Positions 13,377-19,825 of a stretch of 26,212 bases of DNA are shown here, one piece after another. The notes below the pieces were generated by a model, which saw only the letters and a list, made by a program, of their open reading frames with translations, made no database searches and was not told where the DNA came from. Source of the DNA: a virus; the IMG/VR virus record IMGVR_UViG_3300021962_000556, positions 1 through 26,212 of that record; one strand, 5' to 3'. The position numbers and the translations under genes are program-made. Numbering within the stretch: position 1 is the stretch's first letter; every line of letters starts with the position of its first letter.

Positions 13377-13669
13377 TTTTTAAGCATATTTCCGCATGAA
13401 GAACAGATTATAACAGGAGGTTCTTTCTCCATGTTGTTGATAAACCCACACACTTCACATTTTGGGTTATATAATTCTTCAACGTTTAATGCTTCTTTTA
13501 AAGTGGCAAGACTCTCTTTAGTCAAAAAGAATCTGTCGCAAGTATTCATTCTCTCGTCTAGTTCGTATTGTTGAATAAACTTAACTTCATACAAGTCCGA
13601 TGGTATAGTACGAGAAACACTAACAGTCAGAGAATAATCATCATTCTTTAGCAATGTTTTTTTGATCAT
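13373..13669 (-). CDS. Small protein with C-terminal zinc ribbon
   Basis: 98 residues: a beta-rich N-terminal domain (DDYSLTVSVSRTIP, then YEVKFIQQYEL) and a C-terminal ribbon with CEVCG at 71-75 and CSSCG near 88-92, the four Cys expected to bind one zinc. Such ribbons in phage proteins often contact nucleic acid or RNA polymerase. AAGGAG lies before the ATG, and a CTAAATAA motif lies 18 bases upstream, so it may be a late gene. Function unknown. Confidence 0.75.
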   Translation of the reverse strand: MIKKTLLKNDDYSLTVSVSRTIPSDLYEVKFIQQYELDERMNTCDRFFLTKESLATLKEALNVEELYNPKCEVCGFINNMEKEPPVIICSSCGNMLKK

Positions 13670-13686
13670 AATTTCTCCTTAATCTG

Positions 13687-13694
13687 TTATTTAG
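13687..13694 (-). promoter_or_regulatory. Late-promoter-like motif CTAAATAA
   Basis: CTAAATAA on the minus strand between tRNA-Arg(UCU) and the zinc-ribbon gene, 18 bases before its ATG. It would let this gene be transcribed separately from the tRNAs. Confidence 0.4.
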
Positions 13695-13698
13695 TAAA

Positions 13699-13775
13699 TG
13701 GCGTCCCCTGCAGGATTCGAACCTGCGACCTACAGTTTAGAAGACTGTTGTTCTATCCAACTGAACTAAAGGGAC
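13699..13775 (-). tRNA. tRNA-Arg(TCT)
   Basis: A 77-nt cloverleaf with encoded CCA: acceptor GTCCCTT/AGGGGAC (one G-T pair), D arm GTTC..GAAC, anticodon stem ACAGT/ACTGT with loop CTTCTAA, giving TCT, T arm GCAGG TTCGAAT CCTGC. It reads AGA, a codon favoured in AT-rich phage genes. It lies 2 bases after tRNA-Leu, so both come from one precursor. Confidence 0.95.
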
Positions 13776-13777
13776 TA

Positions 13778-13854
13778 TGGTACGAGCAGTGGGATTCGAA
13801 CCCACACTGTACAGATTTTAAGTCTGTTGCCTCTACCGATTGGGCTATGCTCGC
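13778..13854 (-). tRNA. tRNA-Leu(TAA) with short variable loop
   Basis: A 77-nt cloverleaf with encoded CCA: acceptor GCGAGCA/TGCTCGT (one G-T pair), a 3-bp GCC/GGC D stem with a loop containing TCGGTAGA, anticodon stem ACAGA/TCTGT with loop CTTAAAA, giving TAA, variable region ACAGT of only 5 nt, T arm GTGGG TTCGAAT CCCAC, discriminator A. The D loop and A73 look like tRNA-Leu, but the long variable arm of bacterial tRNA-Leu is missing. Confidence 0.92.
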
Positions 13855-13869
13855 ACTGGATAGTGAGTA

Positions 13870-14685
13870 TCATTTCCTTTTGATAGTAGCCAAACCCAAT
13901 TTCTCTAATACCTCAACAAATCTTGCACCGATATCAGAGTACCCTTTTCCGAAACTATAATCCCATGGACGAGCATGATGATATTCGTGCTGTCCTTCAC
14001 CTACGTTAACCCAAGATAACCACTTCGGTAAATCTCGAATCTCTTTTCGCTCTTTGCCATGATGACTAAAAGCATTTGTTAATCCCATTCCGTGAACACC
14101 AAATGCTGCACCTAATGCTGCTGCAGTGGCAAACCACATACCGAAACTAAAACAACCAATCCAAAATAGAATTAGAATTGGTACTGCCCAATTATGAAAC
14201 ATCATAGCACGTTTGTTACTAATCAAACCTTTTGCCATTCGGTAAGGCACATCTTTTGCCTCCCAGTTCCATAAATGAAAATAACTTCTCCAAAAACCTA
14301 TACGCCAAGGACTATGTGGATCTTGATCCGTGTCCAAATATTCGTGATGCATTCGATGGATTGCTGCCCATCCTACTGGTGTACCTATGCCACTACCTAT
14401 TGAGAAAATTAAAAGTATATACTCTATTACTGGATGAAATTGAACGACTCCATGAGCCAAACCACGATGGACATAAACACTAACAGCAATCCCCCCCACA
14501 AACCAAATTCCGAGAGCAGTCGCCACAAACCCCAAACTCCCCCAACTAATAATCCCATAAAGAGCAAGAGCATGAAGAAATCCATAGTAGCCTATTCTAA
14601 GAATGAGATTGTTGGAAGTGGAAAGTCGGTATATTTGACTTTTCCAGAAATTCCAGTCCTTCGTCGTTTTTGTATTTTTGTCCAT
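13870..14685 (-). CDS. Membrane fatty-acid desaturase (acyl-CoA/acyl-lipid type)
   Basis: 271 residues from ATG at 14685 (a TTG at 14691 is also possible). An integral di-iron desaturase of the Delta9 type, inserting a double bond in acyl chains at the membrane. All three His boxes are present: HRGLAH (73-78), HRMHH (110-114) and HEYHH (233-237), plus the NAFSHHG motif near 204. Four hydrophobic spans fit the family: about 31-52, 55-72, 87-103 and 167-198. It overlaps the dCMP deaminase gene by 89 bases and has no good ribosome site, so translation may be coupled. It could raise membrane unsaturation in the infected cell or act on an acyl product linked to the phage KAS. Confidence 0.88.
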   Translation of the reverse strand: MDKNTKTTKDWNFWKSQIYRLSTSNNLILRIGYYGFLHALALYGIISWGSLGFVATALGIWFVGGIAVSVYVHRGLAHGVVQFHPVIEYILLIFSIGSGIGTPVGWAAIHRMHHEYLDTDQDPHSPWRIGFWRSYFHLWNWEAKDVPYRMAKGLISNKRAMMFHNWAVPILILFWIGCFSFGMWFATAAALGAAFGVHGMGLTNAFSHHGKERKEIRDLPKWLSWVNVGEGQHEYHHARPWDYSFGKGYSDIGARFVEVLEKLGLATIKRK

Positions 14686-15016
14686 AAACAATAGTATTTA
14701 TTCCTACTCCATGTATCATTCTCGCACAATGTATGCAAGGTGCGTGGGTTAAAAACATCCAACTTCCTAAACCAGACTCGCCATCTCTAGCAAGTTTAAG
14801 TATCGCATTCTCTTCAGCATGCATTACCTCAGATTTAGTGTGACCATCAGCATCCTCGCAAACGTTATCCCATCCAGCAGGAGTACCATTGTATCCAATC
14901 GAAATAACTCGATTGTTCTTCACTATAACTGCACCAACTTGCAGTTTCGTAGCAGAAGAGACTTTAGCAGTTTCTTCTGCAAATTTCATAAACAGTTGTT
15001 GAAATTTAGACTGCAT
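14597..15016 (-). CDS. dCMP deaminase
   Basis: 139 residues. It converts dCMP to dUMP, feeding dTMP synthesis. The zinc site is HAE (His66, Glu68) and PCIHC (Cys94, Cys97); LQVGAVIVKNNRVISIGYNG (25-44) and TPAGWDNVCED match phage and bacterial dCMP deaminases closely. The ATG at 15016 shares its A with the TGA of the upstream gene (TGATG), a clear coupling signal; a GTG just before it is less likely. It is shorter than T4 gpCD (193 residues), as in many marine phages. The frame overlaps the desaturase start. Confidence 0.88.
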   Translation of the reverse strand: MQSKFQQLFMKFAEETAKVSSATKLQVGAVIVKNNRVISIGYNGTPAGWDNVCEDADGHTKSEVMHAEENAILKLARDGESGLGSWMFLTHAPCIHCARMIHGVGINTIVYGQKYKNDEGLEFLEKSNIPTFHFQQSHS

Positions 15017-15189
15017 CACAAAGGTGCTCGATCACTTTCATCGAAATAAGGTTCATCATTTAACATTTCATAATTAACCCTTTCCCAGATATCTGCGTAT
15101 CTTTCACCATGCGTCTTAACGAATTCAGACTTGCTCATATAAGTAGCATCATCTTCCAAATCCATCAACCAACTTTTCACTTTAGCCAT
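15016..15189 (-). CDS. 57-residue acidic protein
   Basis: Short frame MAKVKSWLMDLEDDATYMSK, then a part with FVKTHGERYADIWERVNYEM and an acidic end. AGAGG lies 8 bases before the ATG, a strong sigma70 promoter lies 26 bases upstream of it, and the stop is fused to the dCMP deaminase start (TGATG). These three features make it very likely real. The sequence is typical of small phage proteins; function unknown. Confidence 0.75.
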   Translation of the reverse strand: MAKVKSWLMDLEDDATYMSKSEFVKTHGERYADIWERVNYEMLNDEPYFDESDRAPL

Positions 15190-15214
15190 AATATACCTCT
15201 TTTGTTACCTTGTT

Positions 15215-15243
15215 ATTATACTCGAAATTTTTATAAAAGTCAA
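15215..15243 (-). promoter_or_regulatory. Sigma70-type promoter TTGACT-N17-TATAAT
   Basis: TTGACT at 15243-15238 and TATAAT at 15220-15215 with a 17-base spacer. It drives the 57-residue gene, dCMP deaminase, desaturase and probably the two tRNAs beyond. Confidence 0.85.
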
Positions 15244-15257
15244 GCACTTTCTTCACT

Positions 15258-15443
15258 TTAGTATCCTCCCTGATACTCTTCATCTGCCAATCGAGACATC
15301 ATCTCGTACTGTTTTTGTAATTCTTCGTTCTCTTGCAATTCTTCTGCAGGAGCAAGTTTTGCAGTTTGCGGTTTCTTTGAATAAGGATCATTGTTAGGTT
15401 TCCAACCCATCTCTCTTGCTCGTTTAATGTCCTCGCTATGCAT
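15258..15443 (-). CDS. Small hydrophilic protein
   Basis: 61 residues, Glu/Gln-rich, with a likely helical coiled-coil part (APAEELQENEELQKQYEMMS) and a C-terminal YQGGY. GGAGG overlaps the end of the preceding gene, whose stop is fused to this start (TAATG). Not recognised. Confidence 0.7.
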   Translation of the reverse strand: MHSEDIKRAREMGWKPNNDPYSKKPQTAKLAPAEELQENEELQKQYEMMSRLADEEYQGGY

Positions 15444-15655
15444 TATGCCTCCGTTTTATTTAAAAGTAAAGCACCGATTCCCATAGCTAACAAACCTGAC
15501 ACAGAAAGCATTAAAGTTTGAAATAAACTTGGTGCTTCTTCTGCAACAAATTCACCAGCCTTAACTAACTCAATGTGGTGGAAATCATCGTTTCCAACAG
15601 CACCCATAACAGTAAACAAACCACCAATAATAAAAATATAAGCAACGTATTTCAT
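15443..15655 (-). CDS. Small two-span membrane protein
   Basis: 70 residues with hydrophobic spans at about 2-20 (YVAYIFIIGGLFTVMGAV) and 44-64 (TLMLSVSGLLAMGIGALLL), joined by an acidic loop with DDFHHIELVKAGEFVAEEAP. The short ends suggest a hairpin with the loop on the outside. TAGGAG lies before the ATG. A holin is possible from size and topology, but no lysis genes are nearby, so I leave it unassigned. Confidence 0.7.
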   Translation of the reverse strand: MKYVAYIFIIGGLFTVMGAVGNDDFHHIELVKAGEFVAEEAPSLFQTLMLSVSGLLAMGIGALLLNKTEA

Positions 15656-15665
15656 AATGTATCTC

Positions 15666-15941
15666 CTAGTTCAAACTTGCGTTATTTTCGTCAACAAACA
15701 ATTCGATATCGTCAAGGATATCGTTATAGTTTGGATCTTGTTTTTCCTCATCAGTGCAAAGATTTGCAAAGTAATCAGAAACTTGGTATGGTGTACCCAT
15801 ACACTCTACATCAGCATAAACCGAAACGATCTCGCCATCGGCATACGCTTTCCATGCAAGATTTGCTTTCTCGCATAGAGACTTACAGAATGTAGTAGGT
15901 GGGTAATCCTTATCAGGATCAAAGGTTGCATAACTAATCAT
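15666..15941 (-). CDS. Small acidic protein, unknown
   Basis: 91 residues from ATG at 15941 (GAAGGA 7-8 bases upstream); the longer open frame runs into promoter sequence and is not coding. It starts MISYATFDPDKDYPPTTFCK, contains four Cys (one in CKSLCEKAN, one in VECMG, one in ANLCTDEE) and ends in a strongly acidic stretch (YNDILDDIELFVDEN). High net negative charge could mean a DNA-mimic or adaptor protein, but this is speculation. The promoter lies just upstream. Confidence 0.7.
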   Translation of the reverse strand: MISYATFDPDKDYPPTTFCKSLCEKANLAWKAYADGEIVSVYADVECMGTPYQVSDYFANLCTDEEKQDPNYNDILDDIELFVDENNASLN

Positions 15942-15974
15942 AATATTTCCTTCTTTTTCAATTTTCATACACCT

Positions 15975-16003
15975 ATTATAGCATATTTCTTGCAAGAAGT
16001 CAA
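15975..16003 (-). promoter_or_regulatory. Sigma70-type promoter TTGACT-N17-TATAAT
   Basis: TTGACT at 16003-15998 and TATAAT at 15980-15975, 17-base spacer. It drives the acidic protein gene and the small membrane genes below. An ATG lies 6 bases after the -10 box, in frame with the true ATG nine codons later. Confidence 0.85.
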
Positions 16004-16052
16004 CACTTATTTTCACTTTTTTGAAACTTTTTTTGCCTGTAAAATCAACAGT

Positions 16053-16217
16053 TTATTTGTCTTTTTTAGGAATAGTGAAAATCTCTGGTGGGCAATCTTT
16101 CCTTGCAAAGGCATTATTTCGACCCTGTTTATACCCTGCTTGCCATGCCTCCCACAGACTAGGGTTTTGCAAGAAACACCGATCATACCAAACCTCAAAT
16201 TCTTCTTTTCTAGTCAT
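16053..16217 (-). CDS. 54-residue phage protein
   Basis: Short frame MTRKEEFEVWYDRCFLQNPS, then LWEAWQAGYKQGRNNAFARK. The R.eFe.W......W.AWqAg...G pattern is, to my memory, common in small phage proteins that carry a C-terminal WxAW...G helix. AAGGG lies about 9 bases before the ATG. It ends 50 bases before the next promoter. Function unknown. Confidence 0.65.
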   Translation of the reverse strand: MTRKEEFEVWYDRCFLQNPSLWEAWQAGYKQGRNNAFARKDCPPEIFTIPKKDK

Positions 16218-16275
16218 TTAAAACACCCTTAAAAGTGCCCTTAGGAACGCTTTAGAGACGTGGAGAGAGGGATTA

Positions 16276-16306
16276 GAGGGATGGGGAACCCCAACTACTA
16301 CCCCTC
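16276..16306 (-). other. GC-rich nested hairpin
   Basis: On the minus strand GAGGG and CCCTC enclose GGGG-TT-CCCC, overlapping the TAG stop of the gene at 16298-16735. The whole 16240-16306 patch is unusually rich in G/C runs for this genome. No T-run follows, so it is not a normal intrinsic terminator; it may slow transcription or protect the mRNA end. Confidence 0.4.
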
Positions 16307-16735
16307 GCAGTCGGTAAGATTGTGAATGATAGAGCCATAATTAATCTTCTTAATGGACTCTTCGTTTTGATCAGGATTGTTATGAATAGACCAAGAAGTT
16401 CCTTTTACACCCTTAGCCATGTAGGATGGTAGTTCGGTTTCGTCCTCTAGTCTAACATCGATATCTACACGAGATCCGTGGATAGTTGCAGTATTATTCA
16501 TTTGCACAATATGCATAGGCATGTCTGCATCGAACGCATCTTGACGATGACAGTCCATCATATAAAGTACGTGATTGACGCAGTAACGTTGAATGTCGTT
16601 GGGTAGGACTTCGTCAATTTTATCAACAGTGGTACGAAATAGAAAACCATTCATTTCAAAAAGTAGTTTCTGATCACGCATCGTCGCAAACTTGTGGACT
16701 GGTGTTTCGTGTAAAGTAATTACATTATCATTCAT
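16298..16735 (-). CDS. Unknown phage protein
   Basis: 145 residues, starting MNDNVITLHETPVHKFATMR. Mixed alpha/beta, soluble, with HRQDAFDADMPMHIVQMNN and a C-terminal SIHNNPDQNEESIKKINY. The ATG overlaps the stop of the 27-residue membrane gene (ATGA). Not recognised; no cysteine motif of note. Its codon use looks like its neighbours, so there is no sign of recent transfer. Confidence 0.7.
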   Translation of the reverse strand: MNDNVITLHETPVHKFATMRDQKLLFEMNGFLFRTTVDKIDEVLPNDIQRYCVNHVLYMMDCHRQDAFDADMPMHIVQMNNTATIHGSRVDIDVRLEDETELPSYMAKGVKGTSWSIHNNPDQNEESIKKINYGSIIHNLTDCEG

Positions 16736-16815
16736 AGTTTTTCATTGTTCCATTTATACAGCAGTACGACTGCTGGTAGCAATAAAGCTACATAAGTTAG
16801 TATCGCAATAATCAT
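16732..16815 (-). CDS. 27-residue membrane micropeptide
   Basis: Frame MIIAILTYVALLLPAVVLLY, then KWNNEKL. It is one hydrophobic span with a short basic tail. It is tied to its neighbours at both ends: its ATG overlaps the upstream stop as TAATG and its TGA overlaps the downstream ATG as ATGA. This double coupling is the main evidence that it is translated. Confidence 0.55.
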   Translation of the reverse strand: MIIAILTYVALLLPAVVLLYKWNNEKL

Positions 16816-17057
16816 TATTGATTCTTATAAATTTTAATCAGCTTTTCTTTTTTTTCTTCTTCGGCAGGAGTTGCAACGTTCGCAACAAACTCTGCGTTCT
16901 CCCACTGACCATCATTATACTCGGTAAATTCTTGCACAACAAGGTGAGGATCATCCCAGCCACGATGAACAGTAACTAACTTATCATTGTCCCACTGACG
17001 TACCTCTGCAGGAAATAAGCGATCAGTTGCCTTTTCTTTTAGATTACAAATCTTCAT
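16815..17057 (-). CDS. Small phage protein, unknown
   Basis: 80 residues, MKICNLKEKATDRLFPAEVR, then a beta-rich middle (WDNDKLVTVHRGWDDPHLVV) and a charged tail EEEKKEKLIKIYKNQ. It looks like a small beta-barrel domain with a helix. The start overlaps the upstream gene by 14 bases. Not recognised. Confidence 0.7.
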   Translation of the reverse strand: MKICNLKEKATDRLFPAEVRQWDNDKLVTVHRGWDDPHLVVQEFTEYNDGQWENAEFVANVATPAEEEKKEKLIKIYKNQ

Positions 17058-17250
17058 TTTTATTTTTCTCGTAAGGTTGATTGTCTTTGTGAATTAGTAA
17101 AGCAAGGTATTTTATTTGAGCAATTAGATCGTCAACAAGAAGATCTCGTGCTGGTGACTTTGGTTGATTATATTTCAAATCTTCCAATCGATCAGCCAAC
17201 TTACTCATTGCTCTAACTTGTTCTACGAATTCAGAGACTTTGTGCAGCAT
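17044..17250 (-). CDS. Small helical protein
   Basis: 68 residues, predicted almost fully helical (KVSEFVEQVRAMSKLADRLE, later LLVDDLIAQIKYLALLIHK), with a Pro break at residues 30-33. It could be a two-helix hairpin or dimer. The gene lies 2 bases after the stop of the DUF6433-like gene. Not recognised. Confidence 0.65.
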   Translation of the reverse strand: MLHKVSEFVEQVRAMSKLADRLEDLKYNQPKSPARDLLVDDLIAQIKYLALLIHKDNQPYEKNKNEDL

Positions 17251-17252
17251 AC

Positions 17253-17639
17253 TTATAATAGTTCCTTTACTGCCTCTTTAGTTATGTTTGGATAGAGTTT
17301 GCTTAACTGTTGATCTTTAACTGCTAGCAAAATCTTTGCCTCTTTAGGATCAACTGACTCTAACATTCCAATAAAAATTGTTTCACGTCTTACAGGTTTC
17401 AAATCCTGTCTACGGAAAACATAAAAACGACCACATTCCATATAGAGATTGTTTGGTGCCATACCCTCTGGTTCAACAGATGATTTGTATGGAGGATTTC
17501 CCTCTGGCAGTAGCCATTTGTTTTCTTCAACGAAGTTATTTTGTAGCAACAACTTCAACATAGTGTTTTCTTTATATTTAGAAATAGCAGAATTATCTTT
17601 ATTGATATCTTCTAGTATTTCCCATGCTTCTTTTCTCAT
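17253..17639 (-). CDS. DUF6433-like conserved T4-type protein
   Basis: 128 residues: MRKEAWEILEDINKDNSAIS, then LKLLLQNNF, WLLPEGNPPYKSS, NNLYMECGRFYVFR and RRETIFIGMLESVDPKEAKI, then LAVKDQQL. This order of motifs is what I recall for a conserved protein of T4-like phages annotated DUF6433, of unknown function, often near RNase H. The pairing with RNase H here supports that. The start overlaps the upstream 38-residue gene by ATGA. Confidence 0.72.
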   Translation of the reverse strand: MRKEAWEILEDINKDNSAISKYKENTMLKLLLQNNFVEENKWLLPEGNPPYKSSVEPEGMAPNNLYMECGRFYVFRRQDLKPVRRETIFIGMLESVDPKEAKILLAVKDQQLSKLYPNITKEAVKELL

Positions 17640-17752
17640 AGTATCTCCATTATCTTTTTCGGTTTCTTGCCGAAGATTCTGTCCCAGTTCTCTTCAAACT
17701 TTTGAGGATCTGGAATCGGTCTTGGTTTACTTCCTTTTCCACCATCGCCCAT
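17636..17752 (-). CDS. 38-residue conserved phage peptide
   Basis: Frame MGDGGKGSKPRPIPDPQKF, then EENWDRIFGKKPKK. The MGxGxxxRP..I....F..NWD.IFG pattern is one I recall from many unrelated phages as a tiny conserved protein of unknown function. The ATG overlaps the RNase H stop (TAATG) and the stop overlaps the next ATG (ATGA), so it is translated as part of a chain. Confidence 0.72.
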   Translation of the reverse strand: MGDGGKGSKPRPIPDPQKFEENWDRIFGKKPKKIMEIL

Positions 17753-18624
17753 TAAAACTCCTCAATCTCGTCAAGTAACAAACGACAACGATTCTGTATA
17801 AGATAATTATATACAGACATTTTGTCACCCTTTGGTTTATTATTTAGGTACTGAGATAAGATGTTCTTTTCGATCTCTTCAGGAATCTTATTAAGATCTA
17901 CTAGTTGTTCATTACGATCCCAACGAGTACGTTCTTCTTCAGTTTCACAAGCATCACGTCCCTTCGCAAAAAATCGTTTAAGAATCTTTTGTGTAATTGG
18001 TCGCTGTCTTGCACCCTCTTGCATAATGATATCGTCTTCCGATAAAATGTTAGGAATACCATCTCCTGGATCCCCTCTTACAATATGCTCAATCAGAAAC
18101 GTATCATATTCGTTTTGTTTCAACACTACGCTTTTCTTTTGCATAGGTGAAAACTGTTTTACATTACCATACTTTTGTAGCTGTTTAAAGTCTTTGTCGC
18201 TACTGATAATCATATTCTGTTGGAATTCTCCAAACTCATTAGTCATCTTAACAAGAACACCAACGATGTCGTCTGCCTCTGCCTTATCAAGATGAATAAC
18301 CTTGTAAGGAAAATGATTAGCTAAATCGTCTCGAATCTCAGACAATGTATCAAAGATTAGATTCCAGTTAAGATCAGAATCTTCTCGTACTTTCTTACGA
18401 TGTGCTTTATAGAATTTAAACTCATCTCGTCGCCAGTAGTGACGACCATCTGCACAAATTACCATTTCGCCATACTCAGCACCATATCGTTTCTTGTAGT
18501 ACTTGAGTGTTGACAAAACAGTATGACGAATAAGATTCTTAAGAGTAGTCTCATCGCCTTTCAGTTCGTGTTTGAATGACAAAATGTTCGCTAATGCCAC
18601 TTGTGAATAATCAATCAATATCAT
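17752..18624 (-). CDS. rnh: RNase H / 5'-3' exonuclease (T4 Rnh-like, FEN family)
   Basis: 290 residues, matching T4 RNase H (305 residues), which removes RNA primers from lagging-strand fragments. Metal-binding acidic residues of the FEN/PIN active site are visible: Asp5 (MILIDYSQ), Asp in CADGRHYWRRDEFKFYKAHR (near 59), DKAEADDIVG (near 113-118), SSDKDF (near 141-144) and GDPGDGIPN (near 190). The basic YKAHRKK stretch fits the DNA-binding arch. GGAT lies 6-7 bases before the ATG. The gene lies 3 bases after the 378-residue orphan and shares its promoter. Confidence 0.92.
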   Translation of the reverse strand: MILIDYSQVALANILSFKHELKGDETTLKNLIRHTVLSTLKYYKKRYGAEYGEMVICADGRHYWRRDEFKFYKAHRKKVREDSDLNWNLIFDTLSEIRDDLANHFPYKVIHLDKAEADDIVGVLVKMTNEFGEFQQNMIISSDKDFKQLQKYGNVKQFSPMQKKSVVLKQNEYDTFLIEHIVRGDPGDGIPNILSEDDIIMQEGARQRPITQKILKRFFAKGRDACETEEERTRWDRNEQLVDLNKIPEEIEKNILSQYLNNKPKGDKMSVYNYLIQNRCRLLLDEIEEF

Positions 18625-18627
18625 AAT

Positions 18628-19764
18628 TTACATCCTAGTTGTTGAGAGGATAATGGTATCCGCAGAGGATCGTCCATTACACTCAATTGGTTTAGTGGTC
18701 AAAGCATCAAACCATTGTCTTATTGATACCTTACCCTTTGGTATTGAGACCAAGAGTTCTGGTTTACGCACTACCTTACGTAGTGATTTAGTTGCATCGT
18801 AGTTAATAATAGAGGATCCCTTAACAGAAAGTGACTTACCCTCTGCAGCAATGTAAAGATCCACTCTTCGATTTTTAGTATTATACAGTACCACTTGAGT
18901 TGCTTCAACAATTGATGTTGCGTTCTCAGAAGTAAGTTTAAGTTCTGTATGTTCTTTGAGGTATTTAAATCGCTTAACGATCTTCTCTGGTTTCTGAGGT
19001 TTACGAGCACGAATACGGAATTCTGACTTCTCAGCAGTCTTGACCATACCCAATGCTAGTTCTAGCCAGTTAATATAATTACCCTTTTGACGAGCATCCA
19101 TATGAGCATAACCCTCAACAAGTTGCTCATCTAGACCAGCTACTGCCTCTTTCATTTCGTTAAGACGTGGTTCAATCCAGTCACGAATAAGTTTAGCCAC
19201 CTGAGGACGAGCAGTTTTTAGTCCTTTGGTGTTTACCTTACTACACGCATGCTTAGGATAACCATAACCCATAATGAGTTCTTCTTCCTCTTCCAAATCT
19301 CCGAGGATCTTATTTGCTTCAGCTTTGTAACGTTCTTCAGCAGTTATTACCTTTTTAACTTTTTGTTCGACAACAGGTTTGGCTTCAACCTCAGTTGCCT
19401 TTTTATCTGCACGCTCAATAAGTTCTTTCAAACGTCTAGGAAAGAAATCGCTAGTAGGATCTACCCACTGACCACGATGCTTCAAACGACACACTGAGCC
19501 AAAGGTTCCAAAGTTCCAGTCCTCAAGTGTCTCTAGTTTTTCAGCGATCGTAGGATCAACAGTTTTAAAATACTCAATAGCAAATTCTTTTTGCTTAGCA
19601 CTGTTTGTATCACGAGAGTAGATACTAAGTGCATTACCAAGAGCCGACTTGTCGTTTTCTGGAACAATCGGCTCTGCTGAGGTCTTATTCAGTTTAGCTA
19701 AAACCTTAGCATTCTTTGCTCTACGTTTTGCACGAATTGCAGCATGATCTTGTACGATACTCAT
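18628..19764 (-). CDS. Conserved phage protein of unknown function, 378 residues
   Basis: The N-terminus is basic (MSIVQDHAAIRAKRRAKNAK), followed by a linker with Ala/Glu/Lys repeats (KKATEVEAKPVVEQKVKK, about 131-148). A helical middle (near 175-245) and a C-terminal beta-rich domain with LYIAAEGKSLSVKGSSIINY and SIPKGKVSIRQWFDAL follow. I recall similar proteins beside RNase H in marine T4-like phages, always unannotated. GGAG lies 8 bases before the ATG and a strong promoter 30 bases upstream. The basic start and location hint at a DNA- or RNA-associated role; not proven. Confidence 0.75.
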   Translation of the reverse strand: MSIVQDHAAIRAKRRAKNAKVLAKLNKTSAEPIVPENDKSALGNALSIYSRDTNSAKQKEFAIEYFKTVDPTIAEKLETLEDWNFGTFGSVCRLKHRGQWVDPTSDFFPRRLKELIERADKKATEVEAKPVVEQKVKKVITAEERYKAEANKILGDLEEEEELIMGYGYPKHACSKVNTKGLKTARPQVAKLIRDWIEPRLNEMKEAVAGLDEQLVEGYAHMDARQKGNYINWLELALGMVKTAEKSEFRIRARKPQKPEKIVKRFKYLKEHTELKLTSENATSIVEATQVVLYNTKNRRVDLYIAAEGKSLSVKGSSIINYDATKSLRKVVRKPELLVSIPKGKVSIRQWFDALTTKPIECNGRSSADTIILSTTRM

Positions 19765-19793
19765 GTTAGTTCTCCAATTTCAAATTCAAGACT

Positions 19794-19822
19794 ATTATAC
19801 TACAGTTTATGCAAAAAGTCAA
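19794..19822 (-). promoter_or_regulatory. Sigma70-type promoter TTGACT-N17-TATAAT
   Basis: TTGACT at 19822-19817 and TATAAT at 19799-19794, 17-base spacer. It drives the 378-residue gene, RNase H and the small genes beyond. Confidence 0.87.
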
Positions 19823-19825
19823 CAC

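Noticed and set aside
13748-13960. Plus-strand open frame of 70 residues
   Set aside because: It is antisense to tRNA-Arg and tRNA-Leu and to the end of the desaturase; no ribosome site and no recognisable protein.
15443-15655. Holin assignment for the two-span membrane protein
   Set aside because: Size and topology alone fit, but no endolysin or spanin gene is seen nearby.
16013-16198. Minus-strand open frame of 61 residues
   Set aside because: A different frame (16053-16217) encodes a plausible phage protein with a WxAW motif; this one runs over the promoter and looks like its shadow.
16266-16285. Possible G-quadruplex on the plus strand
   Set aside because: Only three clear G runs are close together; a fourth would need a GG run, so the nested hairpin is the simpler reading.
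17841-17848. CTAAATAA copy inside the RNase H gene
   Set aside because: It is deep within coding sequence with no gene start close downstream, so a late promoter here is unlikely.
17861-18295. Plus-strand open frame of 144 residues
   Set aside because: It lies fully antisense to RNase H and has Ser/Cys/Phe-rich shadow composition.
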